Positions 27,620 through 36,198 of a stretch of DNA of 52,338 nt are shown piece by piece (within the stretch, counting starts at the first letter, position 1; each line of letters opens with the position of its first letter). Made by a program: the position numbers and the translations under genes. The notes below the pieces were generated by a model. That model made no database searches, had not been told where the DNA came from, and saw nothing but the letters and a program-made list of their open reading frames with translations. Source of the DNA: Pandoraea sp. ASV26 (GTDB lineage Bacteria > Pseudomonadota > Gammaproteobacteria > Burkholderiales > Burkholderiaceae); assembly GCF_016428915.1 (NCBI RefSeq), contig NZ_JAELTP010000034.1:1-52338 (forward strand), in the 5' to 3' direction.

Positions 27620-28459
27620 TCACTTCGCCGCCGGCGCCGTCCCGTCCGTTTGCACACCGGCCTCGGCCGGATGAATGATCTCGCCACCCAGCGCGGCCAC
27701 CCCGGCAATCAGGCGGTCGAACGCCGCGCCAACGCGCGACGGATCGCCCTTCACGCCCAGATCGATGTGACGGCGCGCGTAGATCTCCCCGCGCTGCGCG
27801 TCGCCCACGCTGGGCAGGCTGAACACCTTCACGCCGTCGTACTCGGCCTCGATGGCCTCCATGAGCGGCGTCAGCGTCGACTCGGCGAGTCCGAACACCA
27901 GCACCGATCGCTCGGCGTGCTTCGTCAGGTGATGCAGCGCCGCGTAGTCCGTATCGAGCACCCACGCCATCATCGGCCACGCCATGACCGGGAAACCGGG
28001 CATGAAGTGATGCTTGCCGATCGAGAAACCGGGAATCTTGTTGTATGGGTTCGGCAGCACGCGCGAACCGACCGGAAACTCGCCCATCTTGAGACGATGC
28101 CGGTTGTCCGGCTGACTCATGTCGGCGCGTCCGTCCGGGCTTGTGTCGGCGATGCGCTCCATGATGAGGGCTTCGGCTTGCGGCGTGAGTTCGAGTGGCA
28201 CGCCCAGCGCCGCCGCCGCGCACTGACGCGTGTGATCGTCAGGCGTAGCGCCAATGCCACCGGTCACGAAAACGATGTCGTCGCTGGCGAACGTGCGGCG
28301 CAGGGTCGCCGTGATGCGCGCCGGATCGTCGCCCACGTACTCGGCCCAATCCAGTTGCATGCCACGCTCGGTGAGCAACTCGATGAACTTGGGCAGATGC
28401 TTGTCCTGACGGCGTCCCGAGAGGATTTCGTCGCCAATGATGATGATGCCTACCGCCAT
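27620..28459 (-). CDS. CinA-type molybdopterin-binding-domain protein
   Basis: A 279-residue protein dominated by a MoCF_biosynth domain: VGIIIIGDEILSGRRQDKHL at the start, VTGGIGATPDDHT near residue 65. It corresponds to the N-terminal half of CinA, often annotated competence/damage-inducible protein A; the C-terminal NMN amidohydrolase domain is absent. Stand-alone versions are common in betaproteobacteria. The domain resembles MoeA/MogA but molybdenum-cofactor genes are not nearby. ADP-ribose pyrophosphatase activity is known for some CinA proteins; whether it applies here is unknown. The C-terminal ~20 residues are low complexity. Confidence 0.85.
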   Translation of the reverse strand: MAVGIIIIGDEILSGRRQDKHLPKFIELLTERGMQLDWAEYVGDDPARITATLRRTFASDDIVFVTGGIGATPDDHTRQCAAAALGVPLELTPQAEALIMERIADTSPDGRADMSQPDNRHRLKMGEFPVGSRVLPNPYNKIPGFSIGKHHFMPGFPVMAWPMMAWVLDTDYAALHHLTKHAERSVLVFGLAESTLTPLMEAIEAEYDGVKVFSLPSVGDAQRGEIYARRHIDLGVKGDPSRVGAAFDRLIAGVAALGGEIIHPAEAGVQTDGTAPAAK

Positions 28460-28546
28460 GATGCTTCCTTTGTCTTGTCGTCAACGCCAGGGGGAAACGC
28501 GCGGCACCGCCCGGCGGCAGCGCGCAGTGAAGCGATTGTGCCACTT

Positions 28547-29515
28547 TCACGGCGAATCGTTACTGCGAACCGTTAGAGCGAACCGTTGGGGTGAACCGTT
28601 CGATGACCCCGGCCCGGATCCGGGGGCCGGCAACGCGGGCGGCAGGTCTTCGCTCTCGGGCGAGAGCGTGTCCGCCGCAGGCGGCTCCGAGACGCCCAGC
28701 GTCGGCTCGTGCTGCGTGGCGTCGTGCGCGCGCAATCGCGACAGCGCGCGCAGGCAGTAGTGGGCGAACCACAGCGCCGAGAACACGAAGATCACGACAT
28801 AAAGCCAGATGGCCAGCAGCGCGATGACCGGGAACAGCACGATCATGATGACCGACGAGACCCACAGCAGCGTCGGCAGCGAGCCGAGCAGCCCCGTCGC
28901 CACGCCGATCACGAGCAGCGGCAAGCGGTGCTCTCGTATGATCCGGCGTCGCTCTTCGGCCGTGGCATGAAACGCCAGAGCGTCGTAGGTCATCACGCGA
29001 TACGTCAGCCAGCCCCACAGCAGCGGCGGCACGATTGCGAAGAACGGCGGCACGAGCCACAGCGGCAGCGTAACGAGGGCCGCGATGAGAAAGACCACCG
29101 TCGCCCCCAGCGACTGCGCGAGACTGCCCCAGAACGACCCGCCCTGCCGCGCTTCCAGATGAATGAAGTGGCGGCGCGAGAGATGACGCAGCACCGCAGG
29201 CATCGACCATCCTGCGATCAGCAGCAGCGCCGTCACAACGATCAGCGGGATGAGCAGCGCCACGAGAATGAACGGGGCGAGCGCCATGCGCACGCTGTCC
29301 ACGCCGAAAAAGCCGAAGAAGCGGTAGATCCACTGCGTGAACTGCCACTGTTCGAGCCAGACGCGCAGGAAGTCGGTGAACGGTTCCCAGCCAAACCAGA
29401 TCACCGCCCCCCAGATCAGGCCGGAGACGATGAAGGGCATTGCGGTGAGCCACAACATGCGCGGATGCAACAGGCTCACGAGCGCGCGGCCAAGCGCGCG
29501 AAGAATATCGTTCAT
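28547..29515 (-). CDS. EI24/CysZ-like integral membrane protein
   Basis: A 322-residue membrane protein with about six hydrophobic segments (starting near residues 20, 80, 135, 165, 205 and 225). The spacing and SLLHPRMLWLTAMPFIVSG start fit the EI24 domain family that includes the sulfate channel CysZ. A ~65-residue Pro/Ser/Glu-rich cytosolic tail follows the last segment. The ATG overlaps the stop of the upstream hydroxylase gene by 4 bp (ATGA, 29512-29515), so the two are translationally coupled. That coupling suggests a role with a lipid-modifying enzyme rather than with sulfate; this is inference. Confidence 0.82.
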   Translation of the reverse strand: MNDILRALGRALVSLLHPRMLWLTAMPFIVSGLIWGAVIWFGWEPFTDFLRVWLEQWQFTQWIYRFFGFFGVDSVRMALAPFILVALLIPLIVVTALLLIAGWSMPAVLRHLSRRHFIHLEARQGGSFWGSLAQSLGATVVFLIAALVTLPLWLVPPFFAIVPPLLWGWLTYRVMTYDALAFHATAEERRRIIREHRLPLLVIGVATGLLGSLPTLLWVSSVIMIVLFPVIALLAIWLYVVIFVFSALWFAHYCLRALSRLRAHDATQHEPTLGVSEPPAADTLSPESEDLPPALPAPGSGPGSSNGSPQRFALTVRSNDSP

Positions 29516-30588
29516 GCAGATTCGGTACGGTCGGTGCCGTCAGTACGAGAAGCGGAATCAGAAGCGTTGGGGCGACGCGGCAGCACGCTCGCCCACAGAC
29601 GCCGCAAGCCGAGCCATTGCTGGGCCCAGAAGCCCTCGCCATAGTCGGTCAGGCGGCCCGCCGGCGGCGGGAGTTGATCGCGAATGCCGGTGGCGACACC
29701 GGCGTGCGAAAAGTCGGCGGTGCCAAACAGCATGTCCCACCATGGGAACAGCACGCCGAAGTTGCAGCCGCGATGGCGTCCTTCATGGCCGACACCGATC
29801 GCGTGGTGGCGCCGGTGAAACGCCGGGCTCACGAGCAAGCGCTCGCCGAGCCAGCCGAAGCGCAAGCGCGTGTTGGCATGCTGAAGGCTTTGCAGCCATT
29901 CCGAGACCGCCACGAGCAGCACGAACTGCACCGGGCTCACGCCGATCAGGATGGCGATCGTGGCGAAAAAGGCTGCCTTGATGAGGTCGTCGAGCAAATG
30001 GTTGCGGTTATCCGTCCAGAGCGACATCTGTCGTTGGCTGTGATGCACCGCATGCAGCGCCCACCACCAACGGAAACTGTGCCCCCAGCGGTGATACCAG
30101 TACCCCGCGAAGTCGAGCACCAGCAGATAGATCACGAAGCTCGCGAGCGCATGATCCGTCACCGACGGCCACAGATCTTCGACGTTCAGATTCACGAAGC
30201 CGACCAGACGCAGCCAAGATTGCAAACTGTCGAAGCACGGGCGCAACGCCAGGAAGAACACCAGATTGAAGAGCCCGAGCCGGTGCACGAGCGTGTAGAT
30301 CACGTCCACGCGCACGGCGCGGCGTTCCTGCCAGCGTTCTGCGGGCGCGAGCGCCTCGAGCGGACGCAGCAGCACGAGCATGAGCACGATCTGGAGCACG
30401 CCGATCAGGAAGAACTGGACACCATCGAAGGCGTCGTCGGCAAGCGACATCAGTCCGGTGGCATACAGCACCGGCTGCACGATGCGGGTGTAGATCTCGG
30501 TCTGCACCGCCGAGAAGGCGGTAGAGAAACCGTCGACCAGCGAATCGAACATGTTACGGGGCCGGGCGTCGTCACGACGCCCGGTCAT
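29512..30588 (-). CDS. Sterol desaturase/fatty-acid hydroxylase superfamily membrane enzyme
   Basis: A 358-residue di-iron membrane oxidase. The histidine clusters of the FA_hydroxylase family are complete: HRWGH (166-170), HAVHH (179-183) and HRRHH (258-262), with an extra His at 237 (LQHAN). Hydrophobic segments near 60, 105, 150 and 215 provide the membrane scaffold. The reaction should be O2-dependent hydroxylation or desaturation of a lipid; the substrate is not evident. The start is uncertain: ATG at 30588 has AAGG 8 nt upstream, but a hairpin lies between it and ATG 30552 (MFDSLVDGFS), where the conserved part may begin. It is followed by an overlapping EI24-type gene. Confidence 0.87.
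   Translation of the reverse strand: MTGRRDDARPRNMFDSLVDGFSTAFSAVQTEIYTRIVQPVLYATGLMSLADDAFDGVQFFLIGVLQIVLMLVLLRPLEALAPAERWQERRAVRVDVIYTLVHRLGLFNLVFFLALRPCFDSLQSWLRLVGFVNLNVEDLWPSVTDHALASFVIYLLVLDFAGYWYHRWGHSFRWWWALHAVHHSQRQMSLWTDNRNHLLDDLIKAAFFATIAILIGVSPVQFVLLVAVSEWLQSLQHANTRLRFGWLGERLLVSPAFHRRHHAIGVGHEGRHRGCNFGVLFPWWDMLFGTADFSHAGVATGIRDQLPPPAGRLTDYGEGFWAQQWLGLRRLWASVLPRRPNASDSASRTDGTDRTESA
30562..30584. repeat. 11-bp inverted repeat just inside the hydroxylase start
   Basis: CCGGGCGTCGT and ACGACGCCCGG separated by one base, 4 bp inside the first candidate ATG and 10 bp before the second. In mRNA it would be a very stable hairpin that could hide or select a start codon. Confidence 0.8.
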
Positions 30589-30618
30589 CAGTAAGGCCTT
30601 GGCGGCAATGCCCCGATG

Positions 30619-31614
30619 TTACAGCACCGGTGCGCGGTCGTAGAAATAGATCCCGTGCGGCGAGCGTCCGACCGGAATCGTATTGATCAGCTTGCGCTGC
30701 GCCATATCGATAATGCCCACCTTGCGCGCCCAGCGGAACGTCACCCACAGCGTCTTCCGGTCGGCGGAGAGCTCCATGTCATCCGGCCCCGGCGGCAGCC
30801 CGGTGATGTTGCCCACGTTGGTCAGGGCGTCCTGATCGATGATGCTGATCGTGCTCGACACCCGGTTCGAAATCAGCACGTGCTTGCCATCAGCCAACGA
30901 GCGGAAGTTGTGCGCGCCCTTGCCCGTCGGAATGGTCTTGATGACCTTCTGGTGACGCCAGTCGACCACTGCGGCGTAATCCGCGCCCGTCATGCCCACG
31001 AGCAGGTACTTGTCACCCGGCGTGAGCCACACACCTGCCGGGCTGTCGCCCACCTTCAGCTTCCAGAGCACTTTCTGGGTCGCCAGATCGATCGCGGCGA
31101 TCTCGTTCGATTCCTGCAACGAGATGAACACGAGCTTGCTATCCTGCGTGAAGACCAGATGGCTTGGCATCTTCTTGATCGGAATGCGCTGCGCCACGCT
31201 CAGGTTCTTGCCGTCGAAGCGGTAGACGTCCACACGATCCAGACGCAGCGCGTTGGCCACGAACCACTTCTTGTCGGGCGAGAAGCCGATCTGGTACGGG
31301 TCTTCGATGTTATCGATCTTGCGCTGGATCTGGCCCGTCTTCGGATCGAGGAAGACGAGGTTGTTGCCCACCGAGTTCGCCACGATGAGCGACTGATTGT
31401 CGGGCGTGGCCATCAAGTGGTGCGGTTCTTTGCCGACCGGGAACGTCTGGATGACCTTCTGCGTCGCCTTGTCGATCAGGCTGACACTGGCGTCGGCCGA
31501 GTTGAGCACGACCACGACATTGTCGGGCACCGGCGCGGCCGCTCTGGCCGGCCCGGCGAGCGCAGCCAGGCCCAGGGAGGCAGCCAGACTGGCAGCGATC
31601 AGAAGTTTGCGCAT
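30619..31614 (-). CDS. Secreted YncE-like beta-propeller repeat protein
   Basis: A 331-residue protein with a clear Sec signal peptide (MRKLLIAASLAASLGLAALA, cleavage after about ARA). The rest is built of ~40-residue beta-propeller blades of the YncE/YVTN type: NSADASVSLIDKATQKVIQT, PHHLMATPDNQSLIVANSVG, FSPDKKWFVANALRLD, PSHLVFTQDSKLVFISLQES and AHNFRSLADGKHVLISNRVS. These are periplasmic; some occur with quinoprotein dehydrogenases or metal uptake. The ATG at 31614 begins the signal peptide; the frame upstream adds 63 Arg-rich residues and is rejected. It lies 30 bp before the hydroxylase gene on the same strand, so the three genes probably form one transcript. Confidence 0.88.
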   Translation of the reverse strand: MRKLLIAASLAASLGLAALAGPARAAAPVPDNVVVVLNSADASVSLIDKATQKVIQTFPVGKEPHHLMATPDNQSLIVANSVGNNLVFLDPKTGQIQRKIDNIEDPYQIGFSPDKKWFVANALRLDRVDVYRFDGKNLSVAQRIPIKKMPSHLVFTQDSKLVFISLQESNEIAAIDLATQKVLWKLKVGDSPAGVWLTPGDKYLLVGMTGADYAAVVDWRHQKVIKTIPTGKGAHNFRSLADGKHVLISNRVSSTISIIDQDALTNVGNITGLPPGPDDMELSADRKTLWVTFRWARKVGIIDMAQRKLINTIPVGRSPHGIYFYDRAPVL

Positions 31615-31840
31615 TACAGAGTCTCTCGGGAGAAAAATGGGCAGAAAAAGTGGCGGGAACACTGGCTGAACGAGGTCGCTGAGACGGTCCGCAAGCCTGC
31701 GGCGGCGACGCCTCGAAAAAGTCTCGCTATTGTAGGCCGGGAACGCCCCGCCAGCGCGCCCCCGACGCAGCTTTTTTGATCTGGCGAAACACAATTCCGG
31801 CACTTCCTGATGTAGCGCAAACCGGCACGGGGAGCGCCGA

Positions 31841-31875
31841 TAAAAATGGCGTCCGGAAGAGGCTCAGGACGCCAT
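31841..31875 (-). terminator. Rho-independent terminator of hrpA
   Basis: ATGGCGTCC (31846-31854) and GGACGCCAT (31867-31875) with a 12-nt loop. Read on the minus strand the stem is followed by TTTTTA. It lies 86 bp after the hrpA stop. Confidence 0.85.
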
Positions 31876-31921
31876 GTTCTCGCAACCACCACGCGCGCCT
31901 CGATCGCTCAGCGAGACGCCA

Positions 31922-31948
31922 GTTCAGCCGGTTCAGCCGGTTCAGCCG
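31922..31948. repeat. Three 9-bp repeats (GTTCAGCCG) after hrpA
   Basis: GTTCAGCCG three times in direct succession, then a degenerate GTTCCGGCC, starting 13 bp beyond the hrpA stop codon. Confidence 0.85.
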
Positions 31949-31960
31949 GTTCCGGCCTTG

Positions 31961-34900
31961 TCAGCGCTGCAACGCTTCCCAGACCTTGTGCAGACGCTTG
32001 ACCGACACCGGCATGGGCGTCCGCAACTCCTGCGCAAACAGCGAGACGCGCAACTCCTCGAGCAACCAGCGAAACTCTTCGAGCCTTGCGTCGCCCTGAT
32101 CGCGGCGTTGCGAGGTCGCTCGCTGCCAGTTCTGCAACAGCGGCCCGAGTTCGCTCATGGCACGCGCATCACGCGTCGGGTCGGCCTTGAGTTTGTCGAT
32201 GCGTGCGGTCATCGCCTTCAGATAGCGCGGGAAATGCGCCAGTTGCGCGTAAGGCGTGTCGATCAGGAAGCGCTTGCCGACCAGCCGCTGCAATTGCGCC
32301 GTCAGATCGGCATGGGCCTGCGCAAACGGCTTGGCTTGCGCCAGCTTCTTCTGCAACGCGGCGTACTCGGCGAGAATCTGCCCGGCCAGTCGCGCGATCT
32401 CCTGCGCGAGCAGCGTGAGGCGCCCTCGCCCCTCGTCCTTGCGCGCGACGAACGACGCGTTGTCGCTCGGCCAAGGCAACTGGAGACAAGCGCGCTCGAG
32501 CGCCAGATCGACGATCTGGTCCCGCAACGCCTCCTGCGTGCCCAGACTCATGTACTGCATCGCCATCTGCTGCAAGCCGGGGATGTTCTTCTCCAGATAC
32601 TTCACCTGCTCGCGCAACTGGATCGCGAAGAGCCGTCGCAGACCGGCGCGATGCTGACGTTGCGCCTCGTCCGGGTCGTCGAACACTTCGAGATCGCAGT
32701 GATCGCCCCGGTCGACGAGCGCCGGGTAGCCGAACAGTGTCTGGCCGCTGCGACGGATTTCGAGCATCTCCGGCAGTTCGCCGAAGCTCCACGTCGTCAG
32801 GTTGTCGTAGCGGCCGGGTTCAACGGCGGCGGCCGAAGGGGTTGACTGCGAGGCTTGCGAGGCGGGCGTCGCTGCCTTGCCACCGCCCTTGCCCACCCCC
32901 TTGCTGTCACCGCGCCCCGCCGCCGACGCCACCGACGCCGTGCCCGACGCACCGCGTGCGTGTGCATCTGCCGCATGACCGCCGGTCGGCGTCGCACCGC
33001 TCTTCGCCGCGAGTTGCTGGAACGTGCGCTGTGCCTGCTGGCCGAGTTCTGCGCGCAGTTGCGCGAGATTGCGGCCCATGCCGAGTTGCCGCCCGTGCTC
33101 GTCGATCACCTTGAAGTTCATCGACAAGTGCGCCGGGAGCATTTCGAGCTTGAAGTCGCTCGACTTGAGCATGACGCCGGTCAGTTCGCGCGCGTCGGCC
33201 ATCAAGGCATCGAGCAGCGCGCCCTGCCCGAACGTCACCCGATCGAGAAAGCCCGCCGCGTACTCGGGCAACGGCACGAAGTGACGCCGCAACTTCTGCG
33301 GCAGCGACTTCATCAACAGATGCGCCTTTTCCTTGAGCATGCCCGGCACGAGCCACTCGCAGCGGCGCGCATCCACCTGATTGAGGGCGTAGAGCGGCAC
33401 GGCGAGCGTCACGCCATCACGCGGCGAGCCCGGCTCGAAGTGGTACGTGAGCGCCATCTCAATGCCCGCGATGACGGTCTTCTTCGGGAACAGGTCCGTC
33501 GTGACACCGGCCGCCTCGTGACGCATCAGATCGTCGCGCACGAGGTAGAGCAACTTCGGCGTGCCCTTGGCCGTCTCGCGATACCAATGCTCGAAGCTCG
33601 CGCCGTCGTAGAGGTCTTCGGGCACATGGGCGTCGTAGAACGCGTAGATCAGTTCGTCATCGACGAGCACGTCCTGACGGCGCGACTTGTGTTCGAGCTG
33701 CTCGATATCGGCAATCAGCTTGCGGTTGTGCGCGAAGAACGGCAGCTTCGTTTCCCACTCGCCTTCCACGAGCGCACTGCGCAGGAAGATTTCACGGGCG
33801 CGGCGCGGATCGCGCGGGCCGAAGTTCATGCGGCGGCGCGCGTAGATCGTCAGGCCGTAGAGCGTGCCGCGCTCGTACGCGGTCACTTGCGCGGCCTTCT
33901 TCTCCCAATGCGCGTCGGAGAGCGATGTCTTCACGAGGTGCTTGCCCACGCGCTCGATCCATTCCGGTTCGATGCGGGCGATGCAGCGCGCGTAGAGGCG
34001 GCTCGTCTCGACGAGTTCGCCGGCCATGACCCAGCGCCCGGCCTTTTTCACGAGCGACGAGCCCGGCCAGATATGGAACTTGATGCCGTGTGCGCCGAGG
34101 AAATGCGGGTCGTCGTCGGCCTTGCAGCCGATGTTGCCGAGCAGCCCCGCGAGCAATGCCAGATGCAACTGCTCGTAGGTGGCCTCCGATTCGTTGATGC
34201 GCCAGCCCTGCTCTCGCACCACCGTGAGCAACTGGCTGTGAACGTCGCGCCATTCGCGCAGGCGCAACTGCGACAGGAAGTTGTCGCGGCACGCCTGTGC
34301 GAGCAGACGGTTCGACTTCTTGTGCGCAATCGCCTCTTCGAACCACTGCCAGATCTTCAGCCACGAGAGGAATTCGGACTTCTCGTCGGCGAACTTGCGA
34401 TGGGCGTTGTCGGCCGCATCCTGCGCCTCGATGGGTCGGTCGCGCGGGTCCTGCACCGCCAGCGCGCTCGCAATGATGAGGACTTCGCGCAGCGACTGGT
34501 GGTCGCGCGCCGCCAGAATCATGCGCCCGACGCGGGGGTCGAGCGGCAGACGCGCCAGTTCGCGCCCGAGCGGCGTGAGCTGGTTGGTGTCGTCGACGGC
34601 GCCCAGTTCGTTGAGCAGTTGGTAGCCGTCGGCAATCGCGCGCCCGGGCGGCGGTTCGATGAACGGGAATTCCTCGACCTTCGCGAGCCGCAGCGATTGC
34701 ATGCGCAGAATGACGGCAGCGAGCGACGAGCGCAGGATTTCGGGGTCGGTAAATCTCGCCCGCGACTGGAAGTCCGTCTCGTCATATAGACGAATGCAGA
34801 TGCCATCGGCCACACGACCGCAGCGCCCAGCACGCTGATTGGCAGCGGCCTGCGAGATCGACTCGATCTGCAATTGCTCGACTTTGTTGCGGTACGAATA

Positions 34901-36154
34901 GCGTTTCACACGCGCCGTGCCCGCATCGACCACATAACGGATGCCCGGCACGGTGAGCGACGTTTCCGCCACGTTCGTTGCCAGCACGATGCGGCGCGCG
35001 TTCGACGGCTTGAACACGCGCTCCTGGTCGGTCGCCGAGAGCCGCGCGAAGAGCGGCAGGATTTCGGTATGCGGCGGATGATGCTTGCGCAGCGCCTCGG
35101 CCGCTTCGCGGATTTCGCGCTCGCCGGGCAGGAACACGAGCACGTCGCCCGAGCCTTCGCGGCAGAGTTCGTCGACAGCATCGACGATGCCGTCCATCAG
35201 ATCGCGTTCGCGATCGCGCGCGCTGGCGCGGCTGCCCTCACGTCCTTCGGCGTTGGCGATGCGCGCGTCGTCCTGAATGGGCCGATAGCGTATCTCCACC
35301 GGGTACAGACGGCCGCTCACCTCGATGACGGGTGCCGGGCGCAAGTCGTCGCCCTCGCCCGTGCCGAAATGGCGGGCGAAGCGATCGGCGTCGATGGTGG
35401 CCGAGGTGATGATGACCTTCAGGTCCGGGCGACGCGGCAGCAGTTGCTTGAGGTAGCCCAGCAGAAAGTCGATGTTCAGGCTGCGCTCGTGCGCCTCGTC
35501 GATGATGATGGTGTCGTAGGCACGCAACAGCGGATCGGTCTGCGTCTCGGCAAGCAAAATGCCGTCCGTCATCAGTTTGACGGACGCGCCATTCGACAAC
35601 GTGTCGTTGAACCGCACTTTGAAGCCGACGATCTCGCCAAGCGGAGTATTGAGTTCATCGGCGATGCGGCGCGCGGTGGCCGACGCGGCAATCCGGCGCG
35701 GTTGGGTGTGGCCGATGAGGCCGGTGCCGCCGGCGCCGAGTCCGCGCCCGAGCGCCAGACAGATTTTGGGAAGCTGCGTGGTCTTGCCCGAGCCGGTCTC
35801 GCCGCTCACGATCACGACCTGGTGCGCGGCGATGGCGCGTGCGATCTCTTCGCGACGGCCGGACACCGGCAGCGCTTCGGGGAAGTTGATGTCGGGCACG
35901 CGATTGGCCGCCGCTTGCCGGGCGGCCAGGCGTTCGGCGTCGCGCGCATCGCGCTCGGCGGGCGTCAGACGGCGTCCGCCCGCAGGGTTATCGGGGTTCG
36001 GGCCTCGCGTGTGGCCTGCGGCCGGGGGTTTCGGGGCGCCTTTGGCGGCCCTCTGGGTTGACGCAGTGGCCGTGGATTGGGCACGCGTGTGCCCCGGCGC
36101 CGTTATTTTCGGCTTCGGGGGCTTAGATTGTCGATTTCGTTCATCACTTGCCAT
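31961..36154 (-). CDS. hrpA: ATP-dependent RNA helicase HrpA
   Basis: A 1397-residue DEAH-box helicase. Motif I GETGSGKT is at 118-125, DEAH at 219-222 (IIIDEAHERSLN) and SAT in VIITSATID. Motif VI is QRAGRCGR. The HA2/OB-fold region and the large DUF3418 domain specific to HrpA fill the C-terminal half. About 75 N-terminal residues are Pro/Ala/Thr-rich and disordered. An extra low-complexity insert (about residues 1065-1110, TGGHAADAHARGASGTASVA) lies in the C-terminal domain. HrpA acts on mRNA and on stalled or collided ribosomes in E. coli. The gene is divergent from argA, with only 44 bp between start codons. Confidence 0.96.
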   Translation of the reverse strand: MASDERNRQSKPPKPKITAPGHTRAQSTATASTQRAAKGAPKPPAAGHTRGPNPDNPAGGRRLTPAERDARDAERLAARQAAANRVPDINFPEALPVSGRREEIARAIAAHQVVIVSGETGSGKTTQLPKICLALGRGLGAGGTGLIGHTQPRRIAASATARRIADELNTPLGEIVGFKVRFNDTLSNGASVKLMTDGILLAETQTDPLLRAYDTIIIDEAHERSLNIDFLLGYLKQLLPRRPDLKVIITSATIDADRFARHFGTGEGDDLRPAPVIEVSGRLYPVEIRYRPIQDDARIANAEGREGSRASARDRERDLMDGIVDAVDELCREGSGDVLVFLPGEREIREAAEALRKHHPPHTEILPLFARLSATDQERVFKPSNARRIVLATNVAETSLTVPGIRYVVDAGTARVKRYSYRNKVEQLQIESISQAAANQRAGRCGRVADGICIRLYDETDFQSRARFTDPEILRSSLAAVILRMQSLRLAKVEEFPFIEPPPGRAIADGYQLLNELGAVDDTNQLTPLGRELARLPLDPRVGRMILAARDHQSLREVLIIASALAVQDPRDRPIEAQDAADNAHRKFADEKSEFLSWLKIWQWFEEAIAHKKSNRLLAQACRDNFLSQLRLREWRDVHSQLLTVVREQGWRINESEATYEQLHLALLAGLLGNIGCKADDDPHFLGAHGIKFHIWPGSSLVKKAGRWVMAGELVETSRLYARCIARIEPEWIERVGKHLVKTSLSDAHWEKKAAQVTAYERGTLYGLTIYARRRMNFGPRDPRRAREIFLRSALVEGEWETKLPFFAHNRKLIADIEQLEHKSRRQDVLVDDELIYAFYDAHVPEDLYDGASFEHWYRETAKGTPKLLYLVRDDLMRHEAAGVTTDLFPKKTVIAGIEMALTYHFEPGSPRDGVTLAVPLYALNQVDARRCEWLVPGMLKEKAHLLMKSLPQKLRRHFVPLPEYAAGFLDRVTFGQGALLDALMADARELTGVMLKSSDFKLEMLPAHLSMNFKVIDEHGRQLGMGRNLAQLRAELGQQAQRTFQQLAAKSGATPTGGHAADAHARGASGTASVASAAGRGDSKGVGKGGGKAATPASQASQSTPSAAAVEPGRYDNLTTWSFGELPEMLEIRRSGQTLFGYPALVDRGDHCDLEVFDDPDEAQRQHRAGLRRLFAIQLREQVKYLEKNIPGLQQMAMQYMSLGTQEALRDQIVDLALERACLQLPWPSDNASFVARKDEGRGRLTLLAQEIARLAGQILAEYAALQKKLAQAKPFAQAHADLTAQLQRLVGKRFLIDTPYAQLAHFPRYLKAMTARIDKLKADPTRDARAMSELGPLLQNWQRATSQRRDQGDARLEEFRWLLEELRVSLFAQELRTPMPVSVKRLHKVWEALQR

Positions 36155-36198
36155 GGGCGCGCATTATATAATCTGCGCATGTTTGCGCACGTACACCC

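Larger units (their letters stand above)
31615..31960. other. Intergenic region between hrpA and the beta-propeller gene
   Basis: 346 bp without a gene. It holds a minus-strand terminator for hrpA, a 9-bp tandem repeat, and presumably the promoter of the propeller operon near 31650-31800, where I see no strong sigma70 pair. Confidence 0.5.

Noticed and set aside
31615-31803. 63-residue N-terminal extension of the beta-propeller protein
   Set aside because: It would bury the signal peptide behind an Arg-rich leader; the ATG at 31614 gives a normal secreted protein.
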